Counted from the stretch's first letter, positions 7,830 to 16,023 are shown. The stretch: 45,000 nucleotides of DNA from Gammaproteobacteria bacterium (GCA_022826885.1 JAJDUB010000028.1:1-45000), one strand, 5' to 3'. Numbers and translations are program-made. The notes: generated by a model not told the origin, from the letters alone.

Positions 7830-9356
7830 ATGGCAGCTAAACCCAGACGCCTTAACCTGACTCAAAAATACCAGCTTATGACCCGCGGACTGGATTGGGA
7901 GACCACCTACCAGTCCATGGATGACGTATTCCCCTACGACAAGTACGAGGGTATAAAGATCAAGGACTGGGACAAGTGGCAGGACCCGTTCCGTCTCACC
8001 ATGGACGCTTACTGGAAATACCAGGCGGAGAAGGAAAGGAAGCTGTACGCCATCCTGGACGGTTTTGCCCAGAACAACAGCCAGTTGAATATATCCGATG
8101 CGCGGTACATGAATGCCGTGAAGATCTGGATGCAGGGTGTTACACCACTGGAGTACGCCGCTTTCCGCGGCTTCGCCATGCTGGGCCGCGGTTTTCGCGG
8201 CGCCGGCGCCCGCGTAGCCTGCCAGTTCCAGTCCATCGATGAAATGCGCCATTACCAGACGCAGATGCATGCCTTCAGCCATTACAACAAGTACTTCAAC
8301 GGCTTCCGGCAGTTTGCAAGAATCCGCGATCGGGCCTGGTACCTGTCCATTCCCAAGAGTTATTTTGAAGATGCGGTCACCGCCGGGCCGTTTGAGCTGA
8401 TCACCGCCATTTCATTTTCCTTTGAATACGTATTGACCAACCTGCTGTTCATGCCGTTCGTGTCCGGCGCCGCCTACAACGGCGACATGGCTACGACCAC
8501 TTTCGGCTTCTCCGCCCAGTCCGATGAGTCGCGCCACATGACCCTGGGGCTCGAGGTCATCAAGTTCATGCTGGAACAGGACGAAGGCAACCTGCCCATC
8601 GTACAGCAATGGCTGGACAAATGGTTCTGGCGCGGTTACCGCCTGCTCGGGCTGGTGGGCACCATGATGGACTACATGTTGCCCAAGAAGGTGATGTCCT
8701 GGCGCCAGGCCTGGGAGATCTACTGGGAGGAGAGCGGGATGGCCCTGTTCAACGACCTGGCCCGTTACGGCTTGAGGCCGCCCAAGTATCATGAAGTGGC
8801 CACCAAGGAAAAATACCGTATCACCCATGAGTTCTGGTGCACCATTTACCAGTTTTCCCATGCCACGGCCCTGTATACCTGGATACCGACCGAGGAGGAG
8901 CTGGACTGGTTTTCGGCCGAGTACGGTGAACTGTTCGATACCGTGTACCGTCCGCGCTATGAATACTGGGCTGAACTGGACAGGAAAGGGGAACGTTTCT
9001 TCCAGAAACGCCTGCCTGTCGTGTGCAACGTCTGCCAGATCCCGATTTTTCACACCATGCCCGATGATCCGTTGATGAACTGTTGCCTGGTATCGGAGTA
9101 CAAGGGCACCAAGCACCAGATGTGCTCGCAGGGCTGCAAGGATATCTTCGATCACGAACCGGAGAAATACTGCCAGGCCTACATTCCCCCGCAACAGATT
9201 TACCAGGGGAATTGCGGCGGCGCCACGCTGGAAGCCTACAAGGAGTGGCTGCATATCAAGGATGAGGAAACCGGTGAGTATTACGGGTCTGAAGATCACA
9301 TCATGTGGGAAGGCTGGAAAGCCCAGTCAGGTAAACCGGCCGACGCGCCGGCCTGA
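7830..9356 (+). CDS. dmpN: Phenol hydroxylase alpha (catalytic, diiron) subunit (DmpN/P3 type)
   Basis: 508 residues, full length for the family. Diiron ligands are present: Glu108 in TPLEYAAF, the DEMRH motif at 137-141, and DESRH at 232-236. A C-terminal YHS-type zinc region runs from about residue 395 to 445, with VCNVCQIPIF, then CC near 410 and MCSQGC further on. This subunit binds phenol at the non-heme diiron centre and inserts one oxygen atom from O2 to give catechol. It is preceded by an AGAGG Shine-Dalgarno site. No ligand is missing, so the enzyme should be active. Confidence 0.96.
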   Translation: MAAKPRRLNLTQKYQLMTRGLDWETTYQSMDDVFPYDKYEGIKIKDWDKWQDPFRLTMDAYWKYQAEKERKLYAILDGFAQNNSQLNISDARYMNAVKIWMQGVTPLEYAAFRGFAMLGRGFRGAGARVACQFQSIDEMRHYQTQMHAFSHYNKYFNGFRQFARIRDRAWYLSIPKSYFEDAVTAGPFELITAISFSFEYVLTNLLFMPFVSGAAYNGDMATTTFGFSAQSDESRHMTLGLEVIKFMLEQDEGNLPIVQQWLDKWFWRGYRLLGLVGTMMDYMLPKKVMSWRQAWEIYWEESGMALFNDLARYGLRPPKYHEVATKEKYRITHEFWCTIYQFSHATALYTWIPTEEELDWFSAEYGELFDTVYRPRYEYWAELDRKGERFFQKRLPVVCNVCQIPIFHTMPDDPLMNCCLVSEYKGTKHQMCSQGCKDIFDHEPEKYCQAYIPPQQIYQGNCGGATLEAYKEWLHIKDEETGEYYGSEDHIMWEGWKAQSGKPADAPA

Positions 9357-9397
9357 TGGAACAGGGTCAGCCCGTATATCAGAGGAGGTGAACCTGC

Positions 9398-9760
9398 ATG
9401 CCGGTGAAGTTTGTCGGTGATTCGTACGATTTCCCCTGCGCCAACCAGGTGGAGAATTACGGCGGCGATATCAACGTGTACGTGGTCTGGGACCACCACC
9501 TGATCTACTGCGCGCCCAATACCTACCGGTTGCCGCCGGACATGAAATTCAGGGACTTCCTGGAGCAGGTGTTCGCTCCCGACTATCCTCAACATCCTGA
9601 TTCTGACAAGGTCGATTGGGACCAGGGTGTCTGGCAACTGGAGAACGAACCCTGGGAGCCCGACCTGGATAAATCCTTTGCCGAGAACGGTATCGCGCAT
9701 AATTCATTCATACGGGTGACCACCCCCGGACTCGAGGGGATGCACGGAGTAGGCAATTAA
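9398..9760 (+). CDS. dmpO: Phenol hydroxylase gamma subunit (DmpO/P4 type)
   Basis: 120 residues, matching the family length. FVGDSYDFPCANQVENYGGD followed by YVVWDHHLIYC and later FLEQVFAPDYPQHPD are the conserved blocks of the P4 gamma subunit, the third part of the hydroxylase complex. An AGGAGG Shine-Dalgarno site lies 10 bases before the ATG. Followed after 26 bases by the reductase gene. Confidence 0.93.
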   Translation: MPVKFVGDSYDFPCANQVENYGGDINVYVVWDHHLIYCAPNTYRLPPDMKFRDFLEQVFAPDYPQHPDSDKVDWDQGVWQLENEPWEPDLDKSFAENGIAHNSFIRVTTPGLEGMHGVGN

Positions 9761-9786
9761 CTCCGGATTTCCATCGGGATTCGTCC

Positions 9787-10851
9787 GTGTCCTACCAGGC
9801 AACCATAGAACCTCTGGGTGAGACGATAGAGGTTGAAGACGATCAGAAACTGCTGGATGCCGCGCTGCGCGCCGGGGTCTGGCTGCCTTATGCCTGCAAT
9901 CACGGCGTATGCGGCACCTGCAAGGTAGATGTGCTGGAAGGCGAGGTCGAGCACAATGAAGCCTCCTCGTTTGCGCTGATGGACATCGAGCGGGATGAAG
10001 GCAAGACCCTGGCCTGTTGTGCAACACTCGTATCGGATATTGTCATAGAGGCGGATATTGAGGAGGAAGAAGACGCGCAGCACCTGCCGGTCGGTGATTA
10101 CACCGGCAAGGTTGTCCGGATCGAGGATTTAACCCCGACCGTTAAAGGCATATGGCTGGAGGTACCGGGTGACGGCATTGAATTTCAGGCCGGCCAGTAC
10201 CTGAACCTGAACGTTCCCGGTGTTGAGATCCCCCGGGCATTTTCCCTGGCCAACCCGCCCTCCGAGAAAAATGTCATCGAATTGAACGTGCGCCATGTCC
10301 CAGACGGGCAGGCTACCACGTACCTGCACGAACAACTCAAGATGGGGGATGAACTCGGTTTTACCGCGCCGCTGGGCCGTTTTTTCGTGCGCAAGTCGGC
10401 GCCGGAGCCGATGATTTTCCTGGCCGGCGGTTCAGGCCTGTCCAGCCCGAAGTCAATGATCCTCGACCTGCTGGAAAATGGCGAGGAACGCGCAATCACC
10501 CTCGTGTACGGCGCCCGCAACCAGGCTGAGCTTTATTATTTCGACCTGTTCAGCAAGCTTGCCCGGCAGCATGCTAATTTTCACTATCTTACGGCATTAT
10601 CCGAGCCGGCGGACACCGATGACTGGGACGGGCCGCGCTGTTTCGTGCATGAACTGGCCGAGGAACATTTCGGGAAACGGTTTGAAGGACACAAGGCCTA
10701 TCTGTGCGGACCTCCTCCCATGATCGACAGCAGCATCACCAGCCTGATGCGGGGGCGGTTGTTTGAAGAGCACATCTTCATGGAAAACTTTTTCACGGCG
10801 GCGGACAGTGCCAAACCGGCGCGGCGCAGCGCCCTGTTCAAGAAGTTCTGA
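9787..10851 (+). CDS. dmpP: Phenol hydroxylase reductase (DmpP/P5 type), 2Fe-2S and FAD
   Basis: 354 residues from a GTG start at 9787 (MSYQATIEP). Residues 1-90 are a plant-type 2Fe-2S domain with CNHGVCGTCK and a fourth Cys in LACCATL. The middle is an FAD domain with RAFSLANPP (RxFS flavin motif), and the C-terminal part is an NAD(P)H domain with GGSGLSSPKSM and YLCGPPPMI near residue 305. It passes electrons from NADH through FAD and the Fe-S cluster to the diiron centre. Arrangement and length are those of DmpP. The next gene, a ferredoxin, starts 26 bases on. Confidence 0.95.
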   Translation: MSYQATIEPLGETIEVEDDQKLLDAALRAGVWLPYACNHGVCGTCKVDVLEGEVEHNEASSFALMDIERDEGKTLACCATLVSDIVIEADIEEEEDAQHLPVGDYTGKVVRIEDLTPTVKGIWLEVPGDGIEFQAGQYLNLNVPGVEIPRAFSLANPPSEKNVIELNVRHVPDGQATTYLHEQLKMGDELGFTAPLGRFFVRKSAPEPMIFLAGGSGLSSPKSMILDLLENGEERAITLVYGARNQAELYYFDLFSKLARQHANFHYLTALSEPADTDDWDGPRCFVHELAEEHFGKRFEGHKAYLCGPPPMIDSSITSLMRGRLFEEHIFMENFFTAADSAKPARRSALFKKF

Positions 10852-10877
10852 ATAGTGGTCAGATCGTATATACAAAC

Positions 10878-11216
10878 GTGCTCTCTGTGTGCTCTACAGC
10901 AAAAAAATTTATAATTGCCATTGAAGACAGTGGGGAGGAATTCGCCTGTCCGGCAGAACGAAACGTTCTCAAGGCCATGGAGCAGCTTGGCAGGAAGGGT
11001 ATTCCGGTGGGTTGCCGGGGCGGAGGTTGCGGCGTATGCCGCGTGCAGGTCGTGGGAGACGGCCGTTACCGGACCGGCAAGATGAGCCGGGAACAGGTGC
11101 CTGTGGAGGACGAAGAGCAGGGCATCTGTCTGGCATGCAAGCTGTTTCCCGAGGCTGATCTGCACTTGAAAGTTCTGGGGAAATGGCAAAAACATTTTGT
11201 TACAGTCAATGAATAG
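10878..11216 (+). CDS. Plant-type 2Fe-2S ferredoxin (DmpQ/XylT type)
   Basis: 112 residues from a GTG at 10878. Cluster ligands are seen in PVGCRGGGCGVCRVQV (C-x5-C-x2-C; the run is given as GCRGGGCGVC) and in GICLACK. In phenol and toluene meta-cleavage clusters a ferredoxin of this kind sits just before catechol 2,3-dioxygenase and re-reduces its iron when the enzyme is inactivated by substituted catechols. The same gene order here supports that role. The annotated start is uncertain by a few residues. Confidence 0.88.
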   Translation: MLSVCSTAKKFIIAIEDSGEEFACPAERNVLKAMEQLGRKGIPVGCRGGGCGVCRVQVVGDGRYRTGKMSREQVPVEDEEQGICLACKLFPEADLHLKVLGKWQKHFVTVNE

Positions 11217-11264
11217 ATTTTTACTCTGACCCCAAATATAAAATATACTGTCAAGAGCTTTGCA

Positions 11265-11281
11265 ATATCGATAACAGGAGG
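11265..11281 (+). promoter_or_regulatory. ATATCGATA box and strong Shine-Dalgarno site before catechol dioxygenase
   Basis: ATATCGATA at 11265-11273 resembles the ATCGATAT boxes found upstream of the operon. AGGAGG at 11276-11281 lies 8 bases before the ATG at 11290 and fixes that start. The 73-base gap also holds half of a dispersed repeat (TACTCTGACCCC at 11223-11234, arm shared with 41327-41373). Confidence 0.5.
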
Positions 11282-11289
11282 ATAAGACA

Positions 11290-12213
11290 ATGTCATTTAC
11301 AGGTGTGATGCGGCCCGGCCATGCGGCCATCCGAGTGCTGGATATGGATGAATCGGTAACGTACTACACGGAGCGGTTGGGTCTGATTAAAACCGATGAG
11401 GATGAACAGGGCAGGGTGTATCTCAAGGCATGGGATGAACTGGACTGTTTTTCCATCGTGCTCAGGGAAGCTGATTCACCGGGAATCGATTATACCGGGT
11501 ACAAGACTTTCTCCCGGGCCGACATGGATGATCTGGTGGGAAAACTGGAGAATCACGGTATAGCGGTAGAATGGATTGCAGAAGGCGAACTCAACAACTG
11601 TGGCGAGCGAGCGCGTTTCCAGACCCCGTCCGGACATTCATTCGAACTTTATGCCGAGAAAAAACAGATTGGCGATGGACTGGGCCGGACGAACCCTAAC
11701 CCCTGGCCGGAAGGTCTGAAAGGCATGCAGGTATACCGGTTCGACCACGTGTTGTTATACGGCCCTAACATTATCGAAACTACAAAGATCTTTACGGACG
11801 TGCTGGGGTTTGACCTGACCGAGCGGGTGCTGACTCCGGAAGGCGAAATGAACGTAACCTTCGTCTCCTGCTCGAACAAGGCCCACGACCTGGCCTTCGT
11901 GGAATATCCCGAGCCGAACAAACTGCACCATGTGTCGTTCATGTTGATGACCTGGGAGGAGGTGCTGCGGGCTGCCGACCTCATGAGCATGCACGACATC
12001 TCCATCGACATCGGTCCTACCCGTCACGGCATCACCCGGGGGCGCACAATTTACTTCTTCGATCCTTCAGGCAATCGCAATGAAGTGTTCTGCGGCGATT
12101 ACACCTGGTACCCTGATCGGGAGCCGATCACCTGGACAGCAGAAGAACTGGGCAGGGCGATCTTCTACCATGACAGGAGACTGAACGAGAATTTCCTGTC
12201 GGTCGTGACCTGA
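11290..12213 (+). CDS. Catechol 2,3-dioxygenase (extradiol, VOC superfamily)
   Basis: 307 residues, as in XylE and DmpB. Two VOC domains: an N-terminal structural one (residues 1-140) and a C-terminal catalytic one. The Fe(II) ligands fall at the same numbers as in the Pseudomonas mt-2 enzyme: His153 (FDHVLLYG), His214 (LHHVSFM) and Glu265 (GNRNEVFCG). It cleaves the catechol ring beside the hydroxyls to give yellow 2-hydroxymuconic semialdehyde. It follows the ferredoxin after 73 bases. Downstream dehydrogenase, hydratase and aldolase genes of the meta pathway are absent here; only the hydrolase branch (2572-3399) is represented. Confidence 0.95.
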   Translation: MSFTGVMRPGHAAIRVLDMDESVTYYTERLGLIKTDEDEQGRVYLKAWDELDCFSIVLREADSPGIDYTGYKTFSRADMDDLVGKLENHGIAVEWIAEGELNNCGERARFQTPSGHSFELYAEKKQIGDGLGRTNPNPWPEGLKGMQVYRFDHVLLYGPNIIETTKIFTDVLGFDLTERVLTPEGEMNVTFVSCSNKAHDLAFVEYPEPNKLHHVSFMLMTWEEVLRAADLMSMHDISIDIGPTRHGITRGRTIYFFDPSGNRNEVFCGDYTWYPDREPITWTAEELGRAIFYHDRRLNENFLSVVT

Positions 12214-12626
12214 AGATAGCTTCGCGCAGAATATCTGTTCCGGATGATGAAATTGAAATTTCAGCCATCCGCGCGCGCGGCGCGGGGGGACAGAACGTCA
12301 ACAAGGTCTCGACGGCAATACATCTCCGCTTCGATATCCGCGCCTCATCACTGCCGGAATTGTATAAACAGCGCCTGCTGAACCTCAGGGACCACCGCAT
12401 CAGCAAGGACGGTGTGGTGGTCATCAAGGCCGGCAAATTCCGGACCCGGGAGAAGAATCGCACCGATGCCCTGCGACGCCTGCAGGAACTGGTCAGAAGC
12501 GTTACCGTAACCAGGAAGAGCAGGCGGCCGACCACGCCCACCGAAAGCTCTCGGCGGAGGCGACTGGACAGAAAGACCCGGCGCGGCCGGGTCAAGTCCC
12601 TGCGGGGCAGGGTCACTGAGGAATGA
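12210..12626 (+). CDS. arfB: Peptidyl-tRNA hydrolase ArfB-like (YaeJ) with non-standard start
   Basis: About 138 residues if read from the CTG at 12210. The protein carries the RF1-like catalytic GGQ motif in [17 protein letters not shown] and a basic C-terminal tail ([16 protein letters not shown]) that in ArfB enters the empty mRNA channel of stalled ribosomes; the enzyme frees the nascent chain on non-stop messages. The N-terminal [20 protein letters not shown] matches the family from nearly its first residue. The frame is open only from 12174 and contains no ATG, GTG or TTG before the conserved region. The CTG overlaps the dioxygenase stop (CTGA), so coupled reinitiation at CTG is possible; otherwise the start was lost and it is a pseudogene. 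Confidence 0.75.
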   Translation: MKIASRRISVPDDEIEISAIRARGAGGQNVNKVSTAIHLRFDIRASSLPELYKQRLLNLRDHRISKDGVVVIKAGKFRTREKNRTDALRRLQELVRSVTVTRKSRRPTTPTESSRRRRLDRKTRRGRVKSLRGRVTEE

Positions 12627-12642
12627 AGGAGTCTTTATTTTA

Positions 12643-12758
12643 CTGGATGCCGGGTCAAGCCCGGCATGACGAATGAAGGGAGTCATTCCGGCGAAGGCCG
12701 GAATCCAGTGAAACACCTGCCCCCCAATCGTCATTCCCGCGCAGGCGGGAATCCAGTG
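12643..12758. repeat. Three tandem REP-like palindromes
   Basis: Three hairpins in a row: GCCGGG/CCCGGC at 12649-12665, ATTCCGGC/GCCGGAAT at about 12684-12704, and ATTCCCGC/GCGGGAAT at about 12732-12752, each flanked by variants of CTGGAT or ATCCAGTG and GTCAT. The same type occurs at 39020-39115 and, decayed, at 15840-15869 and 16216-16262. These are dispersed extragenic palindromes. The rest of 12627-12865 holds no gene. Confidence 0.85.
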
Positions 12759-12865
12759 AAACACCTGCCCCGTAGGGGCGCTTTATCAAAAAAATAAAAG
12801 CTGTATCATTTGCATCAGGATAAAACAATAGTCCACAATCCTGCATATACCTTCCGGAGAAAGTT

Positions 12866-13897
12866 ATGAAACAGCCATTGCTTGGTCTGGCCGCACTGCT
12901 GATGGTCATCATCATCTCACTTGGGATCATCAGTTTATTCGAGGAGACCACTTTCAGCACCTGGGTTGCGTTCCTGTTCATGTGCTGCGTGCCTGCACAA
13001 ATCGTATTCGCGCTGGTCTGGCATTGCTCCATCCCGGCTGCAGCGTCGAGGATGGCGCAGCCGGCCAGGGGCATAACCCTGACAGTCCTGACGGCGTTGA
13101 TCGGCATGGCGGCAGCCGTACTCACCTATCACCTGGTCGGCAAAGGCCACGGCATTACACCCATGCTGCTGATGTATACCATACTGACCGTCGTGGTGAC
13201 GTTCTGGTTCGCTGTTTTGTGGCACTGCTGGCCTGTTACGCTGTTCAGCAATAACCCGCTCGTAATCGGCGCCAGCGTGCTGCTGGTAGCCTATTTCGGG
13301 GCTTACGCCGTATATGCGATATTCTTTGATTTCTCTTTCCTTGAAGGCGCACCGGTGTATTTCCCCGACGCCGATCCGGGCGGAATGTTCATGGCCTGGA
13401 TCCCGATGAGTTTTGCCGTAACCACTGTGGCAATGATTTTAACCCTGGTGCTGTTCGACTTCTGGCCGGTCGCCGGCATTTCGAATTCAAGTATCAAGGT
13501 ATTGGCCGCCTCGGCTGTCGTCATCGTGCTTGGGGCTGTTGTGTATTACGTCGGGGTGCATGTTGCAGGCATGGACCGGGTCCGTTATCTGTCACTGGTG
13601 CCGGTTTCCTATATCTTCGGTATATTCCTGCCGCTGAGCCTGATGCAGGGGACCTTGTTCGCCCAACTGAAACAACCGCTCAAGGGCCTGGCATTGGCGG
13701 TTTTCTGTGCCGTTGCGGCTATTATCCTGCAGCAGTTGTACCTGCTCCTGGGGCCGATCGTGTCCGGGCCGCTGGTTGCCGGACCGGAAGGCCATTACCA
13801 GGAAGAATTATGGCTCGCGTCCGCCCTGCTGGGACTGACGTTTCCGGTCCTGGTCGTTGTGACGGATTACTTCGGGTTCTGGCCGTTAAAAAAATAA
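12866..13897 (+). CDS. Multi-pass membrane protein of unknown function with internal repeats
   Basis: 343 residues, about ten hydrophobic segments, so integral to the inner membrane. Not recognised as a known family. A short motif recurs at the end of several hydrophobic segments: ALVWHCSIP (near residue 50), AVLWHCWPVTL (near 116), VLFDFWPVAGI (near 200) and YFGFWPLKK at the C-terminus. This points to an internal repeat of a two- or three-helix unit. A Shine-Dalgarno GGAGA lies upstream of the ATG. It is followed after 42 bases by another small membrane protein on the same strand; the pair may work together. Confidence 0.7.
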   Translation: MKQPLLGLAALLMVIIISLGIISLFEETTFSTWVAFLFMCCVPAQIVFALVWHCSIPAAASRMAQPARGITLTVLTALIGMAAAVLTYHLVGKGHGITPMLLMYTILTVVVTFWFAVLWHCWPVTLFSNNPLVIGASVLLVAYFGAYAVYAIFFDFSFLEGAPVYFPDADPGGMFMAWIPMSFAVTTVAMILTLVLFDFWPVAGISNSSIKVLAASAVVIVLGAVVYYVGVHVAGMDRVRYLSLVPVSYIFGIFLPLSLMQGTLFAQLKQPLKGLALAVFCAVAAIILQQLYLLLGPIVSGPLVAGPEGHYQEELWLASALLGLTFPVLVVVTDYFGFWPLKK

Positions 13898-13939
13898 GCG
13901 CTACCTCTTGTTGAGAAATATTAATCCGGGGATTTGCCG

Positions 13940-14335
13940 ATGTTCTTATCACTTTTAGGTGTCACGTTTGTCGTATCGTTTATCGTCTGCTTCATCATAG
14001 CGAGACTGTTTACAAAGCCCATAGACAGTGTCCTGGAACGGATAGTCGCCGATGAGATCGCTTATGCGTGGACGAGGTACCTGCAATTCGCCATCTACGT
14101 AGTGGGGATCTCCGGTGGCGTGGAAATTCGTTACCTGGAGCGTTTCATACGCACTGCTACGGAAGATTTCACGCCGCCGATGTTAACCGCAGAACGCTGG
14201 ATACTGGAAATCTACCGGGCAGTCATCGAGACCCTGCAATCCATCGCCATCATGCTACTGGTGTTTTTCGTCTTTGCCCTGATCGCGTACGTCATCGTCC
14301 GCGTCTGCGAATTCCGTGGCGGGAAGGGGGATTGA
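13940..14335 (+). CDS. Small membrane protein of unknown function
   Basis: 131 residues from the ATG at 13940. One hydrophobic segment at the N-terminus (LLGVTFVVSFIVCFIIARLF) and one near the C-terminus (IAIMLLVFFVFALIAYVIV) flank a soluble stretch of about 75 residues rich in Glu, Arg and Tyr. Topology would place both ends on the same side. Not recognised. It lies 42 bases after the preceding membrane protein and is probably co-transcribed. The following 87 bases to 14422 contain nothing recognisable. Confidence 0.62.
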   Translation: MFLSLLGVTFVVSFIVCFIIARLFTKPIDSVLERIVADEIAYAWTRYLQFAIYVVGISGGVEIRYLERFIRTATEDFTPPMLTAERWILEIYRAVIETLQSIAIMLLVFFVFALIAYVIVRVCEFRGGKGD

Positions 14336-14422
14336 AAATGTGTCGATGTAGCCGTGATGAGTTTTACCTGCGGTTATCAGTGCATCAGCCTGAACAGTAG
14401 AAACTCTGTTTCATTTTACGAT

Positions 14423-14854
14423 TTACTTGCCCTCCGTCGACAGGTATGTATCGCGAAACGAACGCGGAGTGAGAATCGGAATGAGAAAAACCGGTGCCAG
14501 AGAGAGGAGATCGTTATCTCCGGTAATCAGTGTGTCAGCCTGAGCTGTCAGCGCGAGTTCAAGGAAGGGACGATCAAAGGGATCGCGGCACTTCGGTACG
14601 TCGGGCGGCTTTGATACAACAACAGTCTCACACCAGGGCAGATAATCAGCCAGTAAGTCCTCTTGCTCATCGTTACTCAACTCAAACTTGGGGTATGACA
14701 GAACCCGGATTAACTCCCCCGCTGTCTCGCGGCTCGATAGCGGGCAAATATCTTCTGTCTGCCATGCCTGTCGCAACCAGTTGAGCGTACCTGCGTTGAA
14801 CAGCAGGGCCGATAACAACACGTTGGTGTCGATAACGACACGTGGAGGCTTCAT
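14423..14854 (-). CDS. PIN-domain toxin (VapC-like) of a toxin-antitoxin pair
   Basis: 143 residues from the ATG at 14854. The PIN fold is marked by the N-terminal VVIDTNVLLSALLF (first acidic residue), ETAGELIRVL (central Glu), CRDPFDRPFLELAL (Asp) and TLITGDNDLL (C-terminal Asp). PIN toxins are Mg2+-dependent RNases that often cut tRNA or rRNA. The start codon overlaps the stop of the upstream AbrB-type antitoxin (TGATG), so the two are translationally coupled. All four acidic positions are intact, so the toxin is probably functional. Confidence 0.88.
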   Translation of the reverse strand: MKPPRVVIDTNVLLSALLFNAGTLNWLRQAWQTEDICPLSSRETAGELIRVLSYPKFELSNDEQEDLLADYLPWCETVVVSKPPDVPKCRDPFDRPFLELALTAQADTLITGDNDLLSLAPVFLIPILTPRSFRDTYLSTEGK

Positions 14855-15075
14855 CAAGCGCGACGCGCCCAGGCTTTTGCATCGGCAATGTCAGCATCGG
14901 TTATGCCCATCTCAGCCAGTTTTTCGCGTACGGCGTCCGCGCGAGCAAGGCGTACAGGCGTCAACACAATGCGGCTGTTTTCCCTGGTTACGTCGAAATA
15001 CTCTGTGCTCTCCAGGCCGGTTATTGCCTTTTTCGGTAGAGTCAACTGGTTTTTGGAAGTCAGTTTTGCTAACAT
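14854..15075 (-). CDS. AbrB/SpoVT-type antitoxin, partner of the PIN toxin
   Basis: 73 residues from the ATG at 15075 (MLAKLTSKNQLTLPKKA). TSKNQLTLPK is the swapped-hairpin AbrB DNA-binding signature; the C-terminal half (VREKLAEMGITDADIADAKAWARRA) is the helical part that covers the toxin. A longer frame starting at 15123 exists, but the extension does not resemble the family. It would repress its own operon and neutralise the PIN protein. Confidence 0.87.
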   Translation of the reverse strand: MLAKLTSKNQLTLPKKAITGLESTEYFDVTRENSRIVLTPVRLARADAVREKLAEMGITDADIADAKAWARRA

Positions 15076-15160
15076 AGTAAACTCAAGTAAGGATGTAAGG
15101 AAAGAATATATCCTTTTATTCATAATTTCAAGGATACTCAGTTCTTGATATCAATCAATC

Positions 15161-15189
15161 TTGACATAATGTAGTCAGTTGGCTACAGT
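15161..15189 (+). promoter_or_regulatory. Sigma-70 promoter with overlapping palindromic operator
   Basis: TTGACA (15161-15166), a 17-base spacer and TACAGT (15184-15189) form a good promoter reading rightward. An imperfect 18-bp palindrome, TGTAG...CTACA (15170-15187), spans the spacer and the -10 box. This is the layout of an autoregulated toxin-antitoxin operon, although only an antidote gene follows. Confidence 0.65.
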
Positions 15190-15256
15190 CCTTTCATAAT
15201 CAGGATCACCCGCGATGTCACGGAAGATGAAACAGATTGCTTCGGAGAGAAAACAG

Positions 15257-15541
15257 ATGTCCATTAAAGAACATAAGGCAAGTGATTATCTTAAAACGCC
15301 GGAAGATATTGTTGCTTACCTGAACGCAGCTATCGAAGACATGGAGGACGATCCGCGCTTGCTCATGAAAGCCTTTCGCAATGTGGCCGAGGCGCAAGGC
15401 GGTATCTCGGCGCTTGCGCGTCATGCAAAGCTGGACCGGGTTGCACTTTCCAGAGCGTTGTCCGGGCAACGAAATCCGCGCCTTGATACACTTACGAAGG
15501 TATCAGCAGCGTGCGGCGTTAAACTTCGGTTTTCGACTTGA
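15257..15541 (+). CDS. Addiction-module antidote protein with Cro/C1-type helix-turn-helix (HigA-like)
   Basis: 94 residues from the ATG at 15257, which has GGAGAG 7 bases ahead; a start at 15215 is possible but lacks such a site. The protein matches the antidote family with DYLKTPEDIVAYLNAAIED in its N-terminal part, and a helix-turn-helix in ISALARHAKLDRVALSRALS followed by the family signature NPRLDTLTKVSAACGVKL. Partners of this family are RelE/Gp49-like toxins encoded just upstream. Here the promoter leads straight to the antidote and no toxin gene is present on either side, so it appears to be an orphan. Confidence 0.82.
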   Translation: MSIKEHKASDYLKTPEDIVAYLNAAIEDMEDDPRLLMKAFRNVAEAQGGISALARHAKLDRVALSRALSGQRNPRLDTLTKVSAACGVKLRFST

Positions 15542-15586
15542 AACGGCATGTGCAGGATTTTAGTCGCGAGCATGCGGGTAGAGTAA

Positions 15587-15820
15587 TTGGAGGCAACAAA
15601 ATTGAAATACGGAAAAGAAGATAAAGAGGATACCAATTGCTATATCAACACACGCCAGCGCAAAGAAGATCCTTGCGCCGTCTCGTCATCCGATAATCCC
15701 AGCGGACTGATGGAGACGGTCCATCTCTTAAAAAGCCCGGCAAATGCCGCACACGTGGCTGAATCAATCGAGCAATATCGTAAAGGACAGACGAGGGAAT
15801 ACGGATTAGTTACTGATTGA
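15587..15820 (+). pseudogene. YefM/Phd-type antitoxin remnant
   Basis: The last half (LMETVHLLKSPANAAHVAES and IEQYRKGQTRE) is the typical C-terminal, toxin-binding part of a YefM/Phd antitoxin, and TRQRKEDPCAV resembles the end of its DNA-binding domain. The N-terminal portion expected in the family (tyrosine-containing ARxxL helix) is missing or garbled, and no YoeB-like toxin follows. The 77-residue frame therefore looks like a decayed antitoxin, not a working gene. Confidence 0.55.
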
Positions 15821-15839
15821 AATTGTGGCATCCATGTTA

Positions 15840-15869
15840 GCCATTCCTGCGGATGAAGGAATCCAGTGA
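15840..15869. repeat. Degenerate REP-like palindrome
   Basis: CATTCCTGC...GGAATCCAGTG is a decayed copy of the palindromes at 12643-12758, lying directly after the antitoxin remnant. Confidence 0.6.
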
Positions 15870-15921
15870 AACAGATGTGAGCAAATGCACCTTGACGCTT
15901 TTGCACCGGGCCTTTTTTTAA

Positions 15922-16023
15922 GAACGTCCCTGCTGGCGACGAGGTTGGGCAACACTTGACAATCTACGCATACTGAAGCGGGCGGTACAGACAGAACTGG
16001 CTGCCAGGAAACGAGAGCTATGA
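15922..16023 (+). pseudogene. C-terminal remnant of an upstream partner gene, possibly a toxin
   Basis: The frame is open for 33 codons and ends DNLRILKRAVQTELAARKREL-stop split as DNLRILKRAVQ and TELAARKREL. Its TGA overlaps the ATG of the following helix-turn-helix remnant (ATGA), the coupling seen in toxin-first toxin-antitoxin operons. No start or catalytic region is present. That it was a toxin is inference from position. Confidence 0.3.

Noticed and set aside
8412-9299. 295-codon minus-strand frame opposite dmpN
   Set aside because: Antisense shadow of a certain phenol hydroxylase gene with intact diiron motifs.
12348-12764. Minus-strand frame with HWIPACAGMT-type repeats
   Set aside because: The peptide repeats are translations of REP palindromes plus the antisense of arfB.
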